Positions 13,104-26,879 of a DNA stretch of 64,000 nt are shown here, piece by piece (position 1 is the first letter of the stretch; each line of letters begins with the position of its first letter). Source of the stretch: Heracleum sosnowskyi. Its lineage: Eukaryota; Streptophyta; Magnoliopsida; Apiales; Apiaceae. Under the pieces are notes generated by a model. It searched no databases and was not told the DNA's origin. It saw nothing but the letters and a program-made list of their open reading frames with translations. The stretch is from assembly GCA_030848705.1 (NCBI GenBank), contig JAUIZM010000023.1, positions 558,001 through 622,000 on the forward strand, written 5' to 3'. A program made the translations under genes and the position numbers.

Positions 13104-14783
13104 TTGAAGCGGGTCGTTTTGAGGATATTTTCTCGTAGTTTGACCCTATGGGTTTATAGAATTGCAGTAAACTTCATTTGGAGCTGTCCGGACCTGAATT
13201 GGAGCAGATACCAGGGGACGCCCGATTACGTATACCTCTTAAGGGATCTATACAAGGAAAACGGGGATAAATTGAAGCGGGTCGTTTTGAGGATATTTTC
13301 TCGTAGTTTGACCCTATGGGTTTATAGAATTGCAGTAAACTTCATTTGGAGCTGTCCGGACCTGAATTGAAGCAGATACCAGGGGACGCCCGATTACGTA
13401 TACCTCTTAAGGGATCTATACAAGAAAAACGGGGATAAATTGAAGCGGGTCGTTTTGTGGATATTTTCTCGTAGTTTGACCCTATGGGTTTATAGAATTG
13501 CAAAAAACTTCATTTGGAGCAGTCCGGGCCTAAATTCGAGCAGATACCAGGGGACGCCCGATTACGTATACCTCTTAAGGGAGCTATACAAGGAAAACGG
13601 GGATAAATTGAAGCGGGTCGTTTTGTGGGTATTTTCTAGTAGTTTGACCCTATAGGTTTATAGAATTGCAAAAAACTTCATTTGGAGCAGTCCGGGCCTG
13701 AATTAGAGCAGATACCAGGGGACGCCCGATTACGTATACCTCTTAAGGGAGCTATACAAGGAAAACGGGGATAAATTGAAGCGGGTCGTTTTGTGGATAT
13801 TTTCTCGTAGTTTGACCCTATGGGTTTATAGAATTGCAAAAAACTTCATTTGGAGCAGTCCGGGCCTGAATTGGAGCAGATACCAGGGAACGCCCGATTA
13901 CGTATACCTCTGAAGGAATCTATACAAGGAAAACGGGGATAAATTGAAGCGGGTCGTTTTGAGGATATTTTCTCGTAGTTTGACCCTATGGGTTTATAGA
14001 ATTGCAGTAAACTTCATTTGGAGCTGTCCGGACCTGAATTGGAGCAGATACCAGGGGACGCCCGATTACGTATACCTCTTAAGGGATCTATACAAGGAAA
14101 ACGGGGATAAATTGAAGCGGGTCGTTTTGAGGATATTTTCTCGTAGTTTGACCCTATGGGTTTATAGAATTGCAGTAAACTTCATTTGGAGCTGTCCGGA
14201 CCTGAATTGGAGCAGATACCAGGGGACGCCCGATTACGTATACCTCTTAAGGGATCTATACAAGAAAAACGGGGATAAATTGAAGCGGGTCGTTTTGTGG
14301 ATATTTTCTCGTAGTTTGACCCTATGGGTTTATAGAATTGCAAAAAACTTCATTTGGAGCAGTCCGGGCCTAAATTCAAGCAGATACCAGGGGACGCCCG
14401 ATTACGTATACCTCTTAAGGGAGCTATACAAGGAAAACGGGGATAAATTGAAGCGGGTCGTTTTGTGGGTATTTTCTAGTAGTTTGACCCTATAGGTTTA
14501 TAGAATTGCAAAAAACTTCATTTGGAGCAGTCCGGGCCTGAATTAGAGCAGATACCAGGGGACGCCCGATTACGTATACCTCTTAAGGGAGCTATACAAG
14601 GAAAACGGGGATAAATTGAAGCGGGTCGTTTTGTGGATATTTTCTCGTAGTTTGACCCTATGGGTTTATAGAATTGCAAAAAACTTCATTTGGAGCAGTC
14701 CGGGCCTGAATTGGAGCAGATACCAGGGAACGCCCGATTACGTATACCTCTGAAGGAATCTATACAAGGAAAACGGGGATAAA
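13104..14783 (+). repeat. Two 5-mer HORs (A-B*-C-D-E, A-B-C-D-E)
   Basis: The unit at 13104 carries B* with gaattgaag (TGA in frame). The unit at 13944 carries a normal B and a C with ctaaattcaag. Both end in E with the tgaaggaatc tail. These are the first complete canonical 5-mers from the left after the 11-mer region. Confidence 0.88.
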
Positions 14784-16463
14784 CTGAAGCGGGTCGTTTT
14801 GAGGATATTTTCTCGTAGTTTGACCCTATGGGTTTATAGAATTGCAGTAAACTTCATTTGGAGCTGTCCGGACCTGAATTGGAGCAGATACCAGGGGACG
14901 CCCGATTACGTATACCTCTTAAGGGATCTATACAAGGAAAACGGGGATAAATTGAAGCGGGTCGTTTTGAGGATATTTTCTCGTAGTTTGACCCTATGGG
15001 TTTATAGAATTGCAGTAAACTTCATTTGGAGCTGTCCGGACCTGAATTGAAGCAGATACCAGGGGACGCCCGATTACGTATACCTCTTAAGGGATCTATA
15101 CAAGAAAAACGGGGATAAATTGAAGCGGGTCGTTTTGTGGATATTTTCTCGTAGTTTGACCCTATGGGTTTATAGAATTGCAGTAAACTTCATTTGGAGC
15201 TGTCCGGACCTGAATTGGAGCAGATACCAGGGGACGCCCGATTACGTATACCTCTTAATGGAGCTATACAAGGAAAACGGGGATAAATTGAAGCGGGTCG
15301 TTTTGTGGGTATTTTCTAGTAGTTTGACCCTATAGGTTTATAGAATTGCAAAAAACTTCATTTGGAGCAGTCCGGGCCTAAATTCGAGCAGATACCAGGG
15401 GACGCCCGATTACGTATACCTCTTAAGGGAGCTATACAAGGAAAACGGGGATAAATTGAAGCGGGTCGTTTTGTGGGTATTTTCTAGTAGTTTGACCCTA
15501 TAGGTTTATAGAATTGCAAAAAACTTCATTTGGAGCAGTCCGGGCCTGAATTAGAGCAGATACCAGGGGACGCCCGATTACGTGTACCTCTTAAGGGAGC
15601 TATACAAGGAAAACGGGGACAAATTGAAGCGGGTCGTTTTGTGGATATTTTCTCGTAGTTTGACCCTATGGGTTTATAGAATTGCAAAAAACTTCATTTG
15701 GAGCAGTCCGGGCCTGAATTGGAGCAGATACCAGGGCACGCCCGGTTACGTATACCTCTGAAGGAATCTATACAAGGAAAACGGGGATAAATTGAAGCGG
15801 GTCGTTTTGAGGATATTTTCTCGTAGTTTGACCCTATGGGTTTATAGAATTGCAGTAAACTTCATTTGGAGCTGTCCGGACCTGAATTGGAGCAGATACC
15901 AGGGGACGCCCGATTACGTATACCTCTTAAGGGATCTATACAAGAAAAACGGGGATAAATTGAAGCGGGTCATTTTGTGGATATTTTCTCGTAGTTTGAC
16001 CCTATGGGTTTATAGAATTGCAAAAAACTTCATTTGGAGCAGTCCGGGCTTAAATTCGAGCAGATACCAGGGGACGCCCGATTACGTATACCTCTTAAGG
16101 GAGCTATACAAGGAAAACGGGGATAAATTGAAGCGGGTCGTTTTGTGGGTATTTTCTAGTAGTTTGACCCTATAGGTTTATAGAATTGCAAAAAACTTCA
16201 TTTGGAGCAGTCCGGGCCTGAATTAGAGCAGATACCAGGGGACGCCCGATTACGTATACCTCTTAAGGGAGCTATACAAGGAAAACGGGGATAAATTGAA
16301 GCGGGTCGTTTTGTGGGTATTTTCTAGTAGTTTGACCCTATAGGTTTATAGAATTGCAAAAAACTTCATTTGGAGCAGTCCGGGCCTGAATTAGAGCAGA
16401 TACCAGGGGACGCCCGATTACGTATACCTCTTAAGGGAGCTATACAAGGAAAACGGGGATAAA
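14784..16463 (+). repeat. Mosaic block with hybrid monomers
   Basis: Order: A (starting ctgaag), B*, C/A hybrid (15120; gtggat with gcagtaaac, and cttaatggagc), D/C hybrid (15288; tatagg with ctaaattcg), D (15456, with cgtgtac), E (15624, with gggcacg and ggttacg), then B-C-D-D (15792-16463). The 15456-16463 part is a diverged fourth relative of the B-C-D-E/B-C-D-D-E block. The ggggacaaa mark lies exactly 3528 bp (21 monomers) from its counterpart near 12091. Confidence 0.82.
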
Positions 16464-17135
16464 TTGAAGCGGGTCGTTTTGTGGATATTTTCTCGTAGTT
16501 TGACCCTATGGGTTTATAGAATTGCAGTAAACTTCATTTGGAGCTGTCCGGACCTGAATTGGAGCAGATACCAGGGGACGCCCGATTACGTATACCTCTT
16601 AAGGGATCTATACAAGGAAAACGGGGATAAATTGAAGCGGGTCGTTTTGAGGATATTTTCTCGTAGTTTGACCCTATGGGTTTATAGAATTGCAGTAAAC
16701 TTCATTTGGAGCTGTCCGGACCTGAATTGGAGCAGATACCAGGGGACGCCCGATTACGTATACCTCTTAAGGGATCTATACAAGAAAAACGGGGATAAAT
16801 TGAAGCGGGTCATTTTGTGGATATTTTCTCGTAGTTTGACCCTATGGGTTTATAGAATTGCAAAAAACTTCATTTGGAGCAGTCCGGGCTTAAATTCGAG
16901 CAGATACCAGGGGACGCCCGATTACGTATACCTCTTAAGGGAGCTATACAAGGAAAACGGGGATAAATTGAAGCGGGTCGTTTTGTGGGTATTTTCTAGT
17001 AGTTTGACCCTATAAGTTTATAGAATTGCAAAAAACTTCATTTGGAGCAGTCCGGGCCTGAATTGGAGCAGATACCAGGGAACGCCCGATTACGTATACC
17101 TCTGAAGGAATCTATACAAGGAAAACGGGGATAAA
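16464..17135 (+). repeat. 4-mer HOR C/A-B-C-D/E
   Basis: Starts with a C/A hybrid (gtggat at 16482, gcagtaaac) and ends with a D/E fusion monomer (16968: gtgggtattttctag and tataag in front, gaattggag, gggaacg and tgaaggaatc behind). In this D/E fusion the first stop is TAA rather than TAG. Confidence 0.85.
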
Positions 17136-18479
17136 TTGAAGCGGGTCGTTTTGAGGATATTTTCTCGTAGTTTGACCCTATGGGTTTATAGAATTGCAGT
17201 AAACTTCATTTGGAGCTGTCCGGACCTGAATTGGAGCAGATACCAGGGGACGCCCGATTACGTATACCTCTTAAGGGATCTATACAAGAAAAATGGGGAT
17301 AAATTGAAGCGGGTCGTTTTGTGGATATTTTCTCGTAGTTTGACCCTATGCGTTTATAGAATTGCAAAAAACTTCATTTGGAGCAGTCCGGGCCTAAATT
17401 CGAGCAGATACCAGGGGACGCCCGATTACGTATACCTCTTAAGGGAGCTATACAAGGAAAACGGGGATAAATTGAAGCGGGTCGTTTTGTGGGTATTTTC
17501 TAGTAGTTTGACCCTATAGGTTTATAGAATTGCAAAAAACTTCATTTGGAGCAGTCCGGGCCTGAATTAGAGCAGATACCAGGGGACGCCCGATTACGTA
17601 TACCTCTTAAGGGAGCTATACAAGGAAAACGGGGACAAATTGAAGCGGGTCGTTTTGTGGATATTTTCTCGTAGTTTGACCCTATGGGTTTATAGAATTG
17701 CAAAAAACTTCATTTGGAGCAGTCCGGGCCTGAATTGGAGCAGATACCAGGGCACGCCCGATTACGTATACCTCTGAAGGAATCTATACAAGGAAAACGG
17801 GGATAAATTGAAGCGGGTCGTTTTGAGGATATTTTCTCGTAGTTTGACCCTATGGGTTTATAGAATTGCAGTAAACTTCATTTGGAGCTGTCCGGACCTG
17901 AATTGGAGCAGATACCAGGGGACGCCCGATTACGTATACCTCTTAAGGGATCTATACAAGAAAAACGGGGATAAATTGAAGCGGGTCATTTTGTGGATAT
18001 TTTCTCGTAGTTTGACCCTATGGGTTTATAGAATTGCAAAAAACTTCATTTGGAGCAGTCCGGGCTTAAATTCGAGCAGATACCAGGGGACGCCCGATTA
18101 CGTATACCTCTTAAGGGAGCTATACAAGGAAAACGGGGATAAATTGAAGCGGGTCGTTTTGTGGGTATTTTCTAGTAGTTTGACCCTATAGGTTTATAGA
18201 ATTGCAAAAAACTTCATTTGGAGCAGTCCGAGCCTGAATTAGAGCAGATACCAGGGGACGCCCGATTACGTATACCTCTTAAGGGAGCTATACAAGGAAA
18301 ACGGGGATAAATTGAAGCGGGTCGTTTTGTGGGTATTTTCTAGTAGTTTGACCCTATAGGTTTATAGAATTGCAAAAAACTTCATTTGGAGCAGTCCGGG
18401 CCTGAATTAGAGCAGATACCAGGGGACGCCCGATTACGTATACCTCTTAAGGGAGCTATACAAGGAAAACGGGGATAAA
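17136..18479 (+). repeat. B-C-D-E + B-C-D-D block, copy 2 (8 monomers)
   Basis: Shares the aaaaatgggg, ctatgcgtt, ggggacaaa, gggcacg and cattttg markers with 11592-13103 (offset 5544 bp, 33 monomers). The closing E is absent because the block runs from D into C at 18480. The D at 18144 has gtccgagcc. Confidence 0.87.
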
Positions 18480-20159
18480 TTGAAGCGGGTCGTTTTGTGG
18501 ATATTTTCTCGTAGTTTGACCCTATGGGTTTATAGAATTGCAAAAAACTTCATTTGGAGCAGTCCGGGCTTAAATTCGAGCAGATACCAGGGGACGCCCG
18601 ATTACGTATACCTCTTAAGGGAGCTATACAAGGAAAACGGGGATAAATTGAAGCGGGTCGTTTTGTGGGTATTTTCTAGTAGTTTGACCCTATAGGTTTA
18701 TAGAATTGCAAAAAACTTCATTTGGAGCAGTCCGGGCCTGAATTAGAGCAGATACCAGGGGACGCCCGATTACGTATACCTCTGAAGGAATCTATACAAG
18801 GAAAACGGGGATAAATTGAAGCGGGTCGTTTTGAGGATATTTTCTCGTAGTTTGACCCTATGGGTTTATAGAATTGCAGTAAACTTCATTTGGAGCTGTC
18901 CGGACCTGAATTGGAGCAGATACCAGGGGACGCCCGATTACGTATACCTCTTAAGGGATCTATACAAGGAAAACGGGGATAAATTGAAGCGGGTCGTTTT
19001 GTGGGTATTTTCTAGTAGTTTGACCCTATAGGTTTATAGAATTGCAAAAAACTTCATTTGGAGCAGTCCGGGCCTGAATTAGAGCAGATACCAGGGGACG
19101 CCCGATTACGTATACCTCTGAAGGAATCTATACAAGGAAAACGGGGATAAATTGAAGCGGGTCGTTTTGAGGATATTTTCTCGTAGTTTGACCCTATGGG
19201 TTTATAGAATTGCAGTAAACTTCATTTGGAGCTGTCCGGACCTGAATTGGAGCAGATACCAGGGGACGCCCGATTACGTATACCTCTTAAGGGATCTATA
19301 CAAGGAAAACGGGGATAAATTGAAGCGGGTCGTTTTGAGGATATTTTCTCGTAGTTTGACCCTATGGGTTTATAGAATTGCAGTAAACTTCATTTGGAGC
19401 TGTCCGGACCTGAATTGGAGCAGATACCAGGGGACGCCCGATTACGTATACCTCTTAAGGGATCTATACAAGAAAAACGGGGATAAATTGAAGCGGGTCA
19501 TTTTGTGGATATTTTCTCGTAGTTTGACCCTATGGGTTTATAGAATTGCAAAAAACTTCATTTGGAGCAGTCCGGGCTTAAATTCGAGCAAATACCAGGG
19601 GACGCCCGATTACGTATACCTCTTAAGGGAGCTATACAAGGAAAACGGGGATAAATTGAAGCGGGTCGTTTTGTGGGTATTTTCTAGTAGTTTGACCCTA
19701 TAGGTTTATAGAATTGCAAAAAACTTCATTTGGAGCAGTCCGGGCCTGAATTGGAGCAGATACCAGGGAACGCCCGATTACGTATACCTCTGAAGGAATC
19801 TATACAAGGAAAACGGGGATAAATTGAAGCGGGTCGTTTTGAGGATATTTTCTCGTAGTTTGACCCTATGGGTTTATAGAATTGCAAAAAACTTCATTTG
19901 GAGCAGTCCGGGCTTAAATTCGAGCAGATACCAGGGGACGCCCGATTACGTATACCTCTTAAGGGAGCTATACAAGGAAAACGGGGATAAATTGAAGCGG
20001 GTCGTTTTGTGGGTATTTTCTAGTAGTTTGACCCTATAGGTTTATAGAATTGCAAAAAACTTCATTTGGAGCAGTCCGGGCCTGAATTAGAGCAGATACC
20101 AGGGGACGCCCGATTACGTATACCTCTGAAGGAATCTATACAAGGAAAACGGGGATAAA
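18480..20159 (+). repeat. Shortened HORs with a second class of D/E fusion
   Basis: Order: C-D/E (18480), A-D/E (18816), A-B-C-D/E (19152), A/C-D/E (19824). In the fusions at 18648, 18984 and 19992 the D part extends through gaattagag and ggggacg and only the 3' tail (tgaaggaatc) is E, so the switch lies between offsets 114 and 137. In the fusion at 19656 the switch lies between offsets 47 and 98. Two-monomer units (336 bp) are the shortest HORs in the window. Confidence 0.85.
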
Positions 20160-20831
20160 TTGAAGCGGGTCGTTTTGAGGATATTTTCTCGTAGTTTGAC
20201 CCTATGGGTTTATAGAATTGCAGTAAACTTCATTTGGAGCTGTCCGGACCTGAATTGGAGCAGATACCAGGGGACGCCCGATTACGTATACCTCTTAAGG
20301 GATCTATACAAGGAAAACGGGGATAAATTGAAGCGGGTCGTTTTGAGGATATTTTCTCGTAGTTTGACCCTATGGGTTTATAGAATTGCAGTAAACTTCA
20401 TTTGGAGCTGTCCGGACCTGAATTGGAGCAGATACCAGGGGACGCCCGATTACGTATACCTCTTAAGGGATCTATACAAGAAAAACGGGGATAAATTGAA
20501 GCGGGTCATTTTGTGGATATTTTCTCGTAGTTTGACCCTATGGGTTTATAGAATTGCAAAAAACTTCATTTGGAGCAGTCCGGGCTTAAATTCGAGCAGA
20601 TACCAGGGGACGCCCGATTACGTATACCTCTTAAGGGAGCTATACAAGGAAAACGGGGATAAATTGAAGCGGGTCGTTTTGTGGGTATTTTCTAGTAGTT
20701 TGACCCTATAGGTTTATAGAATTGCAAAAAACTTCATTTGGAGCAGTCCGGGCCTGAATTGGAGCAGATACCAGGGAACGCCCGATTACGTATACCTCTG
20801 AAGGAATCTATACAAGGAAAACGGGGATAAA
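20160..20831 (+). repeat. 4-mer HOR A-B-C-D/E
   Basis: 672 bp, with C of the cattttg sublineage and the common D/E fusion (20664). It has the same composition as 19152-19823, which has gagcaaatacc in C where this copy has gagcagatacc. Confidence 0.88.
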
Positions 20832-22343
20832 TTGAAGCGGGTCGTTTTGAGGATATTTTCTCGTAGTTTGACCCTATGGGTTTATAGAATTGCAGTAAAC
20901 TTCATTTGGAGCTGTCCGGACCTGAATTGGAGCAGATACCAGGGGACGCCCGATTATGTATACCTCTTAAGGGATCTATACAAGAAAAATGGGGATAAAT
21001 TGAAGCGGGTCGTTTTGTGGATATTTTCTCGTAGTTTGACCCTATGCGTTTATAGAATTGCAAAAAACTTCATTTGGAGCAGTCCGGGCCTAAATTCGAG
21101 CAGATACCAGGGGACGCCCGATTACGTATACCTCTTAAGGGAGCTATACAAGGAAAACGGGGATAAATTGAAGCGGGTCGTTTTGTGGGTATTTTCTAGT
21201 AGTTTGACCCTATAGGTTTATAGAATTGCAAAAAACTTCATTTGGAGCAGTCCGGGCCTGAATTAGAGCAGATACCAGGGGACGCCCGATTACGTATACC
21301 TCTTAAGGGAGCTATACAAGGAAAACGGGGACAAATTGAAGCGGGTCGTTTTGTGGATATTTTCTCGTAGTTTGACCCTATGGGTTTATAGAATTGCAAA
21401 AAACTTCATTTGGAGCAGTCCGGGCCTGAATTGGAGCAGATACCAGGGCACGCCCGATTACGTATACCTCTGAAGGAATCTATACAAGGAAAACGGGGAT
21501 AAATTGAAGCGGGTCGTTTTGAGGATATTTTCTCGTAGTTTGACCCTATGGGTTTATAGAATTGCAGTAAACTTCATTTGGAGCTGTCCGGACCTGAATT
21601 GGAGCAGATACCAGGGGACGCCCGATTACTTATACCTCTTAAGGGATCTATACAAGAAAAACGGGGATAAATTGAAGCGGGTCATTTTGTGGATATTTTC
21701 TCGTAGTTTGTCCCTATGGGTTTATAGAATTGCAAAAAACTTCATTTGGAGCAGTCCGGGCTTAAATTCGAGCAGATACCAGGGGACGCCCGATTACGTA
21801 TACCTCTTAAGGGAGCTATACAAGGAAAACGGGGATAAATTGAAGCGGGTCGTTTTGTGGGTATTTTCTAGTAGTTTGACCCTATAGGTTTATAGAATTG
21901 CAAAAAACTTCATTTGGAGCAGTCCGGGCCTGAATTAGAGCAGATACCAGGGGACGCCCGATTACGTATACCTCTTAAGGGAGCTATACAAGGAAAACGG
22001 GGATAAATTGAAGCGGGTCGTTTTGTGGGTATTTTCTAGTAGTTTGACCCTATAGGTTTATAGAATTGCAAAAAACTTCATTTGGAGCAGTCCGGGCCTG
22101 AATTAGAGCAGATACCAGGGGACGCCCGATTACGTATACCTCTTAAGGGAGCTATACAAGGAAAACGGGGATAAATTGAAGCGGGTCGTTTTGTGGATAT
22201 TTTCTCGTAGTTTGACCCTATGGGTTTATAGAATTGCAAAAAACTTCATTTGGAGCAGTCCGGGCCTGAATTGGAGCAGATACCAGGGAACGCCCGATTA
22301 CGTATACCTCTGAAGGAATCTATACAAGGAAAACGGGGATAAA
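20832..22343 (+). repeat. B-C-D-E + B-C-D-D-E block, copy 3 (9 monomers)
   Basis: Repeats the markers of 11592-13103 at a 9240-bp offset (55 monomers) and of 17136-18479 at 3696 bp (22 monomers). Private changes are gattatgta near 20954, gattacttata near 21627 and agtttgtcc near 21707. Confidence 0.88.
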
Positions 22344-24023
22344 TTGAAGCGGGTCGTTTTGAGGATATTTTCTCGTAGTTTGACCCTATGGGTTTATAGA
22401 ATTGCAGTAAACTTCATTTGGAGCTGTCCGGACCTGAATTGGAGCAGATACCAGGGGACGCCCGATTACGTATACCTCTTAAGGGATCTATACAAGGAAA
22501 ACGGGGATAAATTGAAGCGGGTCGTTTTGAGGATATTTTCTCGTAGTTTGACCCTATGGGTTTATAGAATTGCAGTAAACTTCATTTGGAGCTGTCCGGA
22601 CCTGAATTGGAGCAGATACCAGGGGACGCCCGATTACGTATACCTCTTAAGGGATCTATACAAGAAAAACGGGGATAAATTGAAGCGGGTCATTTTGTGG
22701 ATATTTTCTCGTAGTTTGACCCTATGGGTTTATAGAATTGCAAAAAACTTCATTTGGAGCAGTCCGGGCTTAAATTCGAGCAGATACCAGGGGACGCCCG
22801 ATTACGTATACCTCTTAAGGGAGCTATACAAGGAAAACGGGGATAAATTGAAGCGGGTCGTTTTGTGGGTATTTTCTAGTAGTTTGACCCTATAGGTTTA
22901 TAGAATTGCAAAAAACTTCATTTGGAGCAGTCCGGGCCTGAATTAGAGCAGATACCAGGGGACGCCCGATTACGTATACCTCTTAAGGGAGCTATACAAG
23001 GAAAACGGGGATAAATTGAAGCGGGTCGTTTTGTGGGTATTTTCTAGTAGTTTGACCCTATAGGTTTATAGAATTGCAAAAAACTTCATTTGGAGCAGTC
23101 CGGGCCTGAATTAGAGCAGATACCAGGGGACGCCCGATTACGTATACCTCTTAAGGGAGCTATACAAGGAAAACGGGGATAAATTGAAGCGGGTCGTTTT
23201 GTGGATATTTTCTCGTAGTTTGACCCTATGGGTTTATAGAATTGCAAAAAACTTCATTTGGAGCAGTCCGGGCCTGAATTGGAGCAGATACCAGGGAACG
23301 CCCGATTACGTATACCTCTGAAGGAATCTATACAAGGAAAACGGGGATAAATTGAAGCGGGTCGTTTTGAGGATATTTTCTCGTAGTTTGACCCTATGGG
23401 TTTATAGAATTGCAGTAAACTTCATTTGGAGCTGTCCGGACCTGAATTGGAGCAGATACCAGGGGACGCCCGATTACGTATACCTCTTAAGGGATCTATA
23501 CAAGGAAAACGGGGATAAATTGAAGCGGGTCGTTTTGAGGATATTTTCTCGTAGTTTGACCCTATGGGTTTATAGAATTGCAGTAAACTTCATTTGGAGC
23601 TGTCCGGACCTGAATTGGAGCAGATACCAGGGGACGCCCGATTACGTATACCTCTTAAGGGAGCTATACAAGGAAAACGGGGATAAATTGAAGCGGGTCG
23701 TTTTGTGGGTATTTTCTAGTAGTTTGACCCTATAGGTTTATAGAATTGCAAAAAACTTCATTTGGAGCAGTCCGGGCCTGAATTAGAGCAGATACCAGGG
23801 GACGCCCGATTACGTATACCTCTTAAGGGAGCTATACAAGGAAAACGGGGATAAATTGAAGCGGGTCGTTTTGTGGATATTTTCTCGTAGTTTGACCCTA
23901 TGGGTTTATAGAATTGCAAAAAACTTCATTTGGAGCAGTCCGGGCCTGAATTGGAGCAGATACCAGGGAACGCCCGATTACGTATACCTCTGAAGGAATC
24001 TATACAAGGAAAACGGGGATAAA
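22344..24023 (+). repeat. 6-mer A-B-C-D-D-E and 4-mer A-A/C-D-E
   Basis: 22344-23351 is a 1008-bp unit with a duplicated D. 23352-24023 is a 672-bp unit in which the second monomer (23520) is A-like to gaattggag but ends gggagcta, a fusion that removed B and most of C. Confidence 0.87.
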
Positions 24024-26039
24024 TTGAAGCGGGTCGTTTTGAGGATATTTTCTCGTAGTTTGACCCTATGGGTTTATAGAATTGCAGTAAACTTCATTTG
24101 GAGCTGTCCGGACCTGAATTGGAGCAGATACCAGGGGACGCCCGATTACGTATACCTCTTAAGGGATCTATACAAGGAAAACGGGGACAAATTGAAGCGG
24201 GTCGTTTTGAGGATATTTTCTCGTAGTTTGACCCTATGGGTTTATAGAATTGCAGTAAACTTCATTTGGAGCTGTCCGGACCTGAATTGGAGCAGATACC
24301 AGGGGACGCCCGATTACGTATACCTCTTAAGGGATCTATACAAGAAAAACGGGGATAAATTGAAGCGGGTCGTTTTGTGGATATTTTCTCGTAGTTTGAC
24401 CCTATGGGTTTATAGAATTGCAAAAAACTTCATTTGGAGCAGTCCGGGCTTAAATTCGAGCAGATACCAGGGGACGCCCGATTACGTATACCTCTTAAGG
24501 GAGCTATACAAGGAAAACGGGGATAAATTGAAGCGGGTCGTTTTGTGGGTATTTTCTAGTAGTTTGACCCTATAGGTTTATAGAATTGCAAAAAACTTCA
24601 TTTGGAGCAGTCCGGGCCTGAATTGGAGCAGATACCAGGGAACGCCCGATTACGTATACCTCTGAAGGAATCTATTCAAGGAAAACGGGGATAAATTGAA
24701 GCGGGTCGTTTTGAGGATATTTTCTCGTAGTTTGACCCTATGGGTTTATAGAATTGCAGTAAACTTCATTTGGAGCTGTCCGGACCTGAATTGGAGCAGA
24801 TACCAGGGGACGCCCGATTACGTATACCTCTTAAGGGATCTATACAAGGAAAACGGGGATAAATTGAAGCGGGTCGTTTTGAGGATATTTTCTCCTAGTT
24901 TGACCCTATGGGTTTATAGAATTGCAGTAAACTTCATTTGGAGCTGTCCGGACCTGAATTGGAGCAGATACCAGGGGACGCCCGATTACGTATACCTCTT
25001 AAGGGATCTATACAAGAAAAACGGGGATAAATTGAAGCGGGTCATTTTGTGGATATTTTCTCGTAGTTTGACCCTATGGGTTTATAGAATTGCAAAAAAC
25101 TTCATTTGGAGCAGTCCGGGCTTAAATTCGAGCAGATACCAGGGGACGCCCGATTACGTATACCTCTTAAGGGAGCTATACAAGGAAAACGGGGATAAAT
25201 TGAAGCGGGTCGTTTTGTGGGTATTTTCTAGTAGTTTGACCCTATAGGTTTATAGAATTGCAAAAAACTTCATTTGGAGCAGTCCGGGCCTGAATTGGAG
25301 CAGATACCAGGGAACGCCCGATTACGTATACCTCTGAAGGAATCTATTCAAGGAAAACGGGGATAAATTGAAGCGGGTCGTTTTGAGGATATTTTCTCGT
25401 AGTTTGACCCTATGGGTTTATAGAATTGCAGTAAACTTCATTTGGAGCTGTCCGGACCTGAATTGGAGCAGATACCAGGGGACGCCCGATTACGTATACC
25501 TCTTAAGGGATCTATACAAGGAAAACGGGGATAAATTGAAGCGGGTCGTTTTGAGGATATTTTCTCCTAGTTTGACCCTATGGGTTTATAGAATTGCAGT
25601 AAACTTCATTTGGAGCTGTCCGGACCTGAATTGGAGCAGATACCAGGGGACGCCCGATTACGTATACCTCTTAAGGGATCTATACAAGAAAAACGGGGAT
25701 AAATTGAAGCGGGTCATTTTGTGGATATTTTCTCGTAGTTTGACCCTATGGGTTTATAGAATTGCAAAAAACTTCATTTGGAGCAGTCCGGGCTTAAATT
25801 CGAGCAGATACCAGGGGACGCCCGATTACGTATACCTCTTAAGGGAGCTATACAAGGAAAACGGGGATAAATTGAAGCGGGTCGTTTTGTGGGTATTTTC
25901 TAGTAGTTTGACCCTATAGGTTTATAGAATTGCAAAAAACTTCATTTGGAGCAGTCCGGGCCTGAATTGGAGCAGATACCAGGGAACGCCCGATTACGTA
26001 TACCTCTGAAGGAATCTATACAAGGAAAACGGGGATAAA
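24024..26039 (+). repeat. Three consecutive 4-mer HORs A-B-C-D/E (672 bp each)
   Basis: Units start at 24024, 24696 and 25368. The second and third share private changes at exactly 672 bp: t24676/t25348 (tctattcaag) and c24895/c25567 (tctcctag). They are therefore a very recent tandem duplication, while the first unit lacks tctcctag. Confidence 0.93.
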
Positions 26040-26879
26040 TTGAAGCGGGTCGTTTTGAGGATATTTTCTCGTAGTTTGACCCTATGGGTTTATAGAATTG
26101 CAGTAAACTTCATTTGGAGCTGTCCGGACCTGAATTGGAGCAGATACCAGGGGACGCCCGATTACGTATACCTCTTAAGGGATCTATATAAGGAAAACGG
26201 GGATAAATTGAAGCGGGTCGTTTTGAGGATATTTTCTCGTAGTTTGACCCTATGGGTTTATAGAATTGCAGTAAACTTCATTTGGAGCTGTCCGGACCTG
26301 AATTGGAGCAGATACCAGGGGACGCCCGATTACGTATACCTCTTAAGGGATCTATACAAGAAAAACGGGGATAAATTGAAGCGGGTCGTTTTGTGGATAT
26401 TTTCTCGTAGTTTGACCCTATGGGTTTATAGAATTGCAAAAAACTTCATTTGGAGCAGTCCGGGCTTAAATTCGAGCAGATACCAGGGGACGTCCGATTA
26501 CGTATACCTCTTAAGGGAGCTATACAAGGAAAACGGGGATAAATTGAAGCGGGTCGTTTTGTGGGTATTTTCTAGTAGTTTGACCCTATGGGTTTATAGA
26601 ATTGCAAAAAACTTCATTTGGAGCAGTCCGGGCCTGATTTAGAGCAGATACCAGGGGACGCCCGATTACGTATACCTCTTAAGGGAGCTATACAAGGAAA
26701 ACGGGGATAAATTGAAACGGGTCGTTTTGTGGATATTTTCTCGTAGTTTGACCCTATGGGTTTATAGAATTGCAAAAAACTTCATTTGGAGCAGTCCGGG
26801 CCTGAATTGGAGCAGATACCAGGGAACGCCCGATTACGTATACCTCTGAAGGAATCTATACAAGGAAAACGGGGATAAA
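26040..26879 (+). repeat. 5-mer HOR with a D lacking its first stop
   Basis: A-B-C-D-E. The D at 26544 keeps gtgggtattttctag but reads ctatggg, so the first TAG is absent and the frame runs on to gatttag. The E at 26712 begins ttgaaacgg. C has gacgtccg near 26491. Confidence 0.87.
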
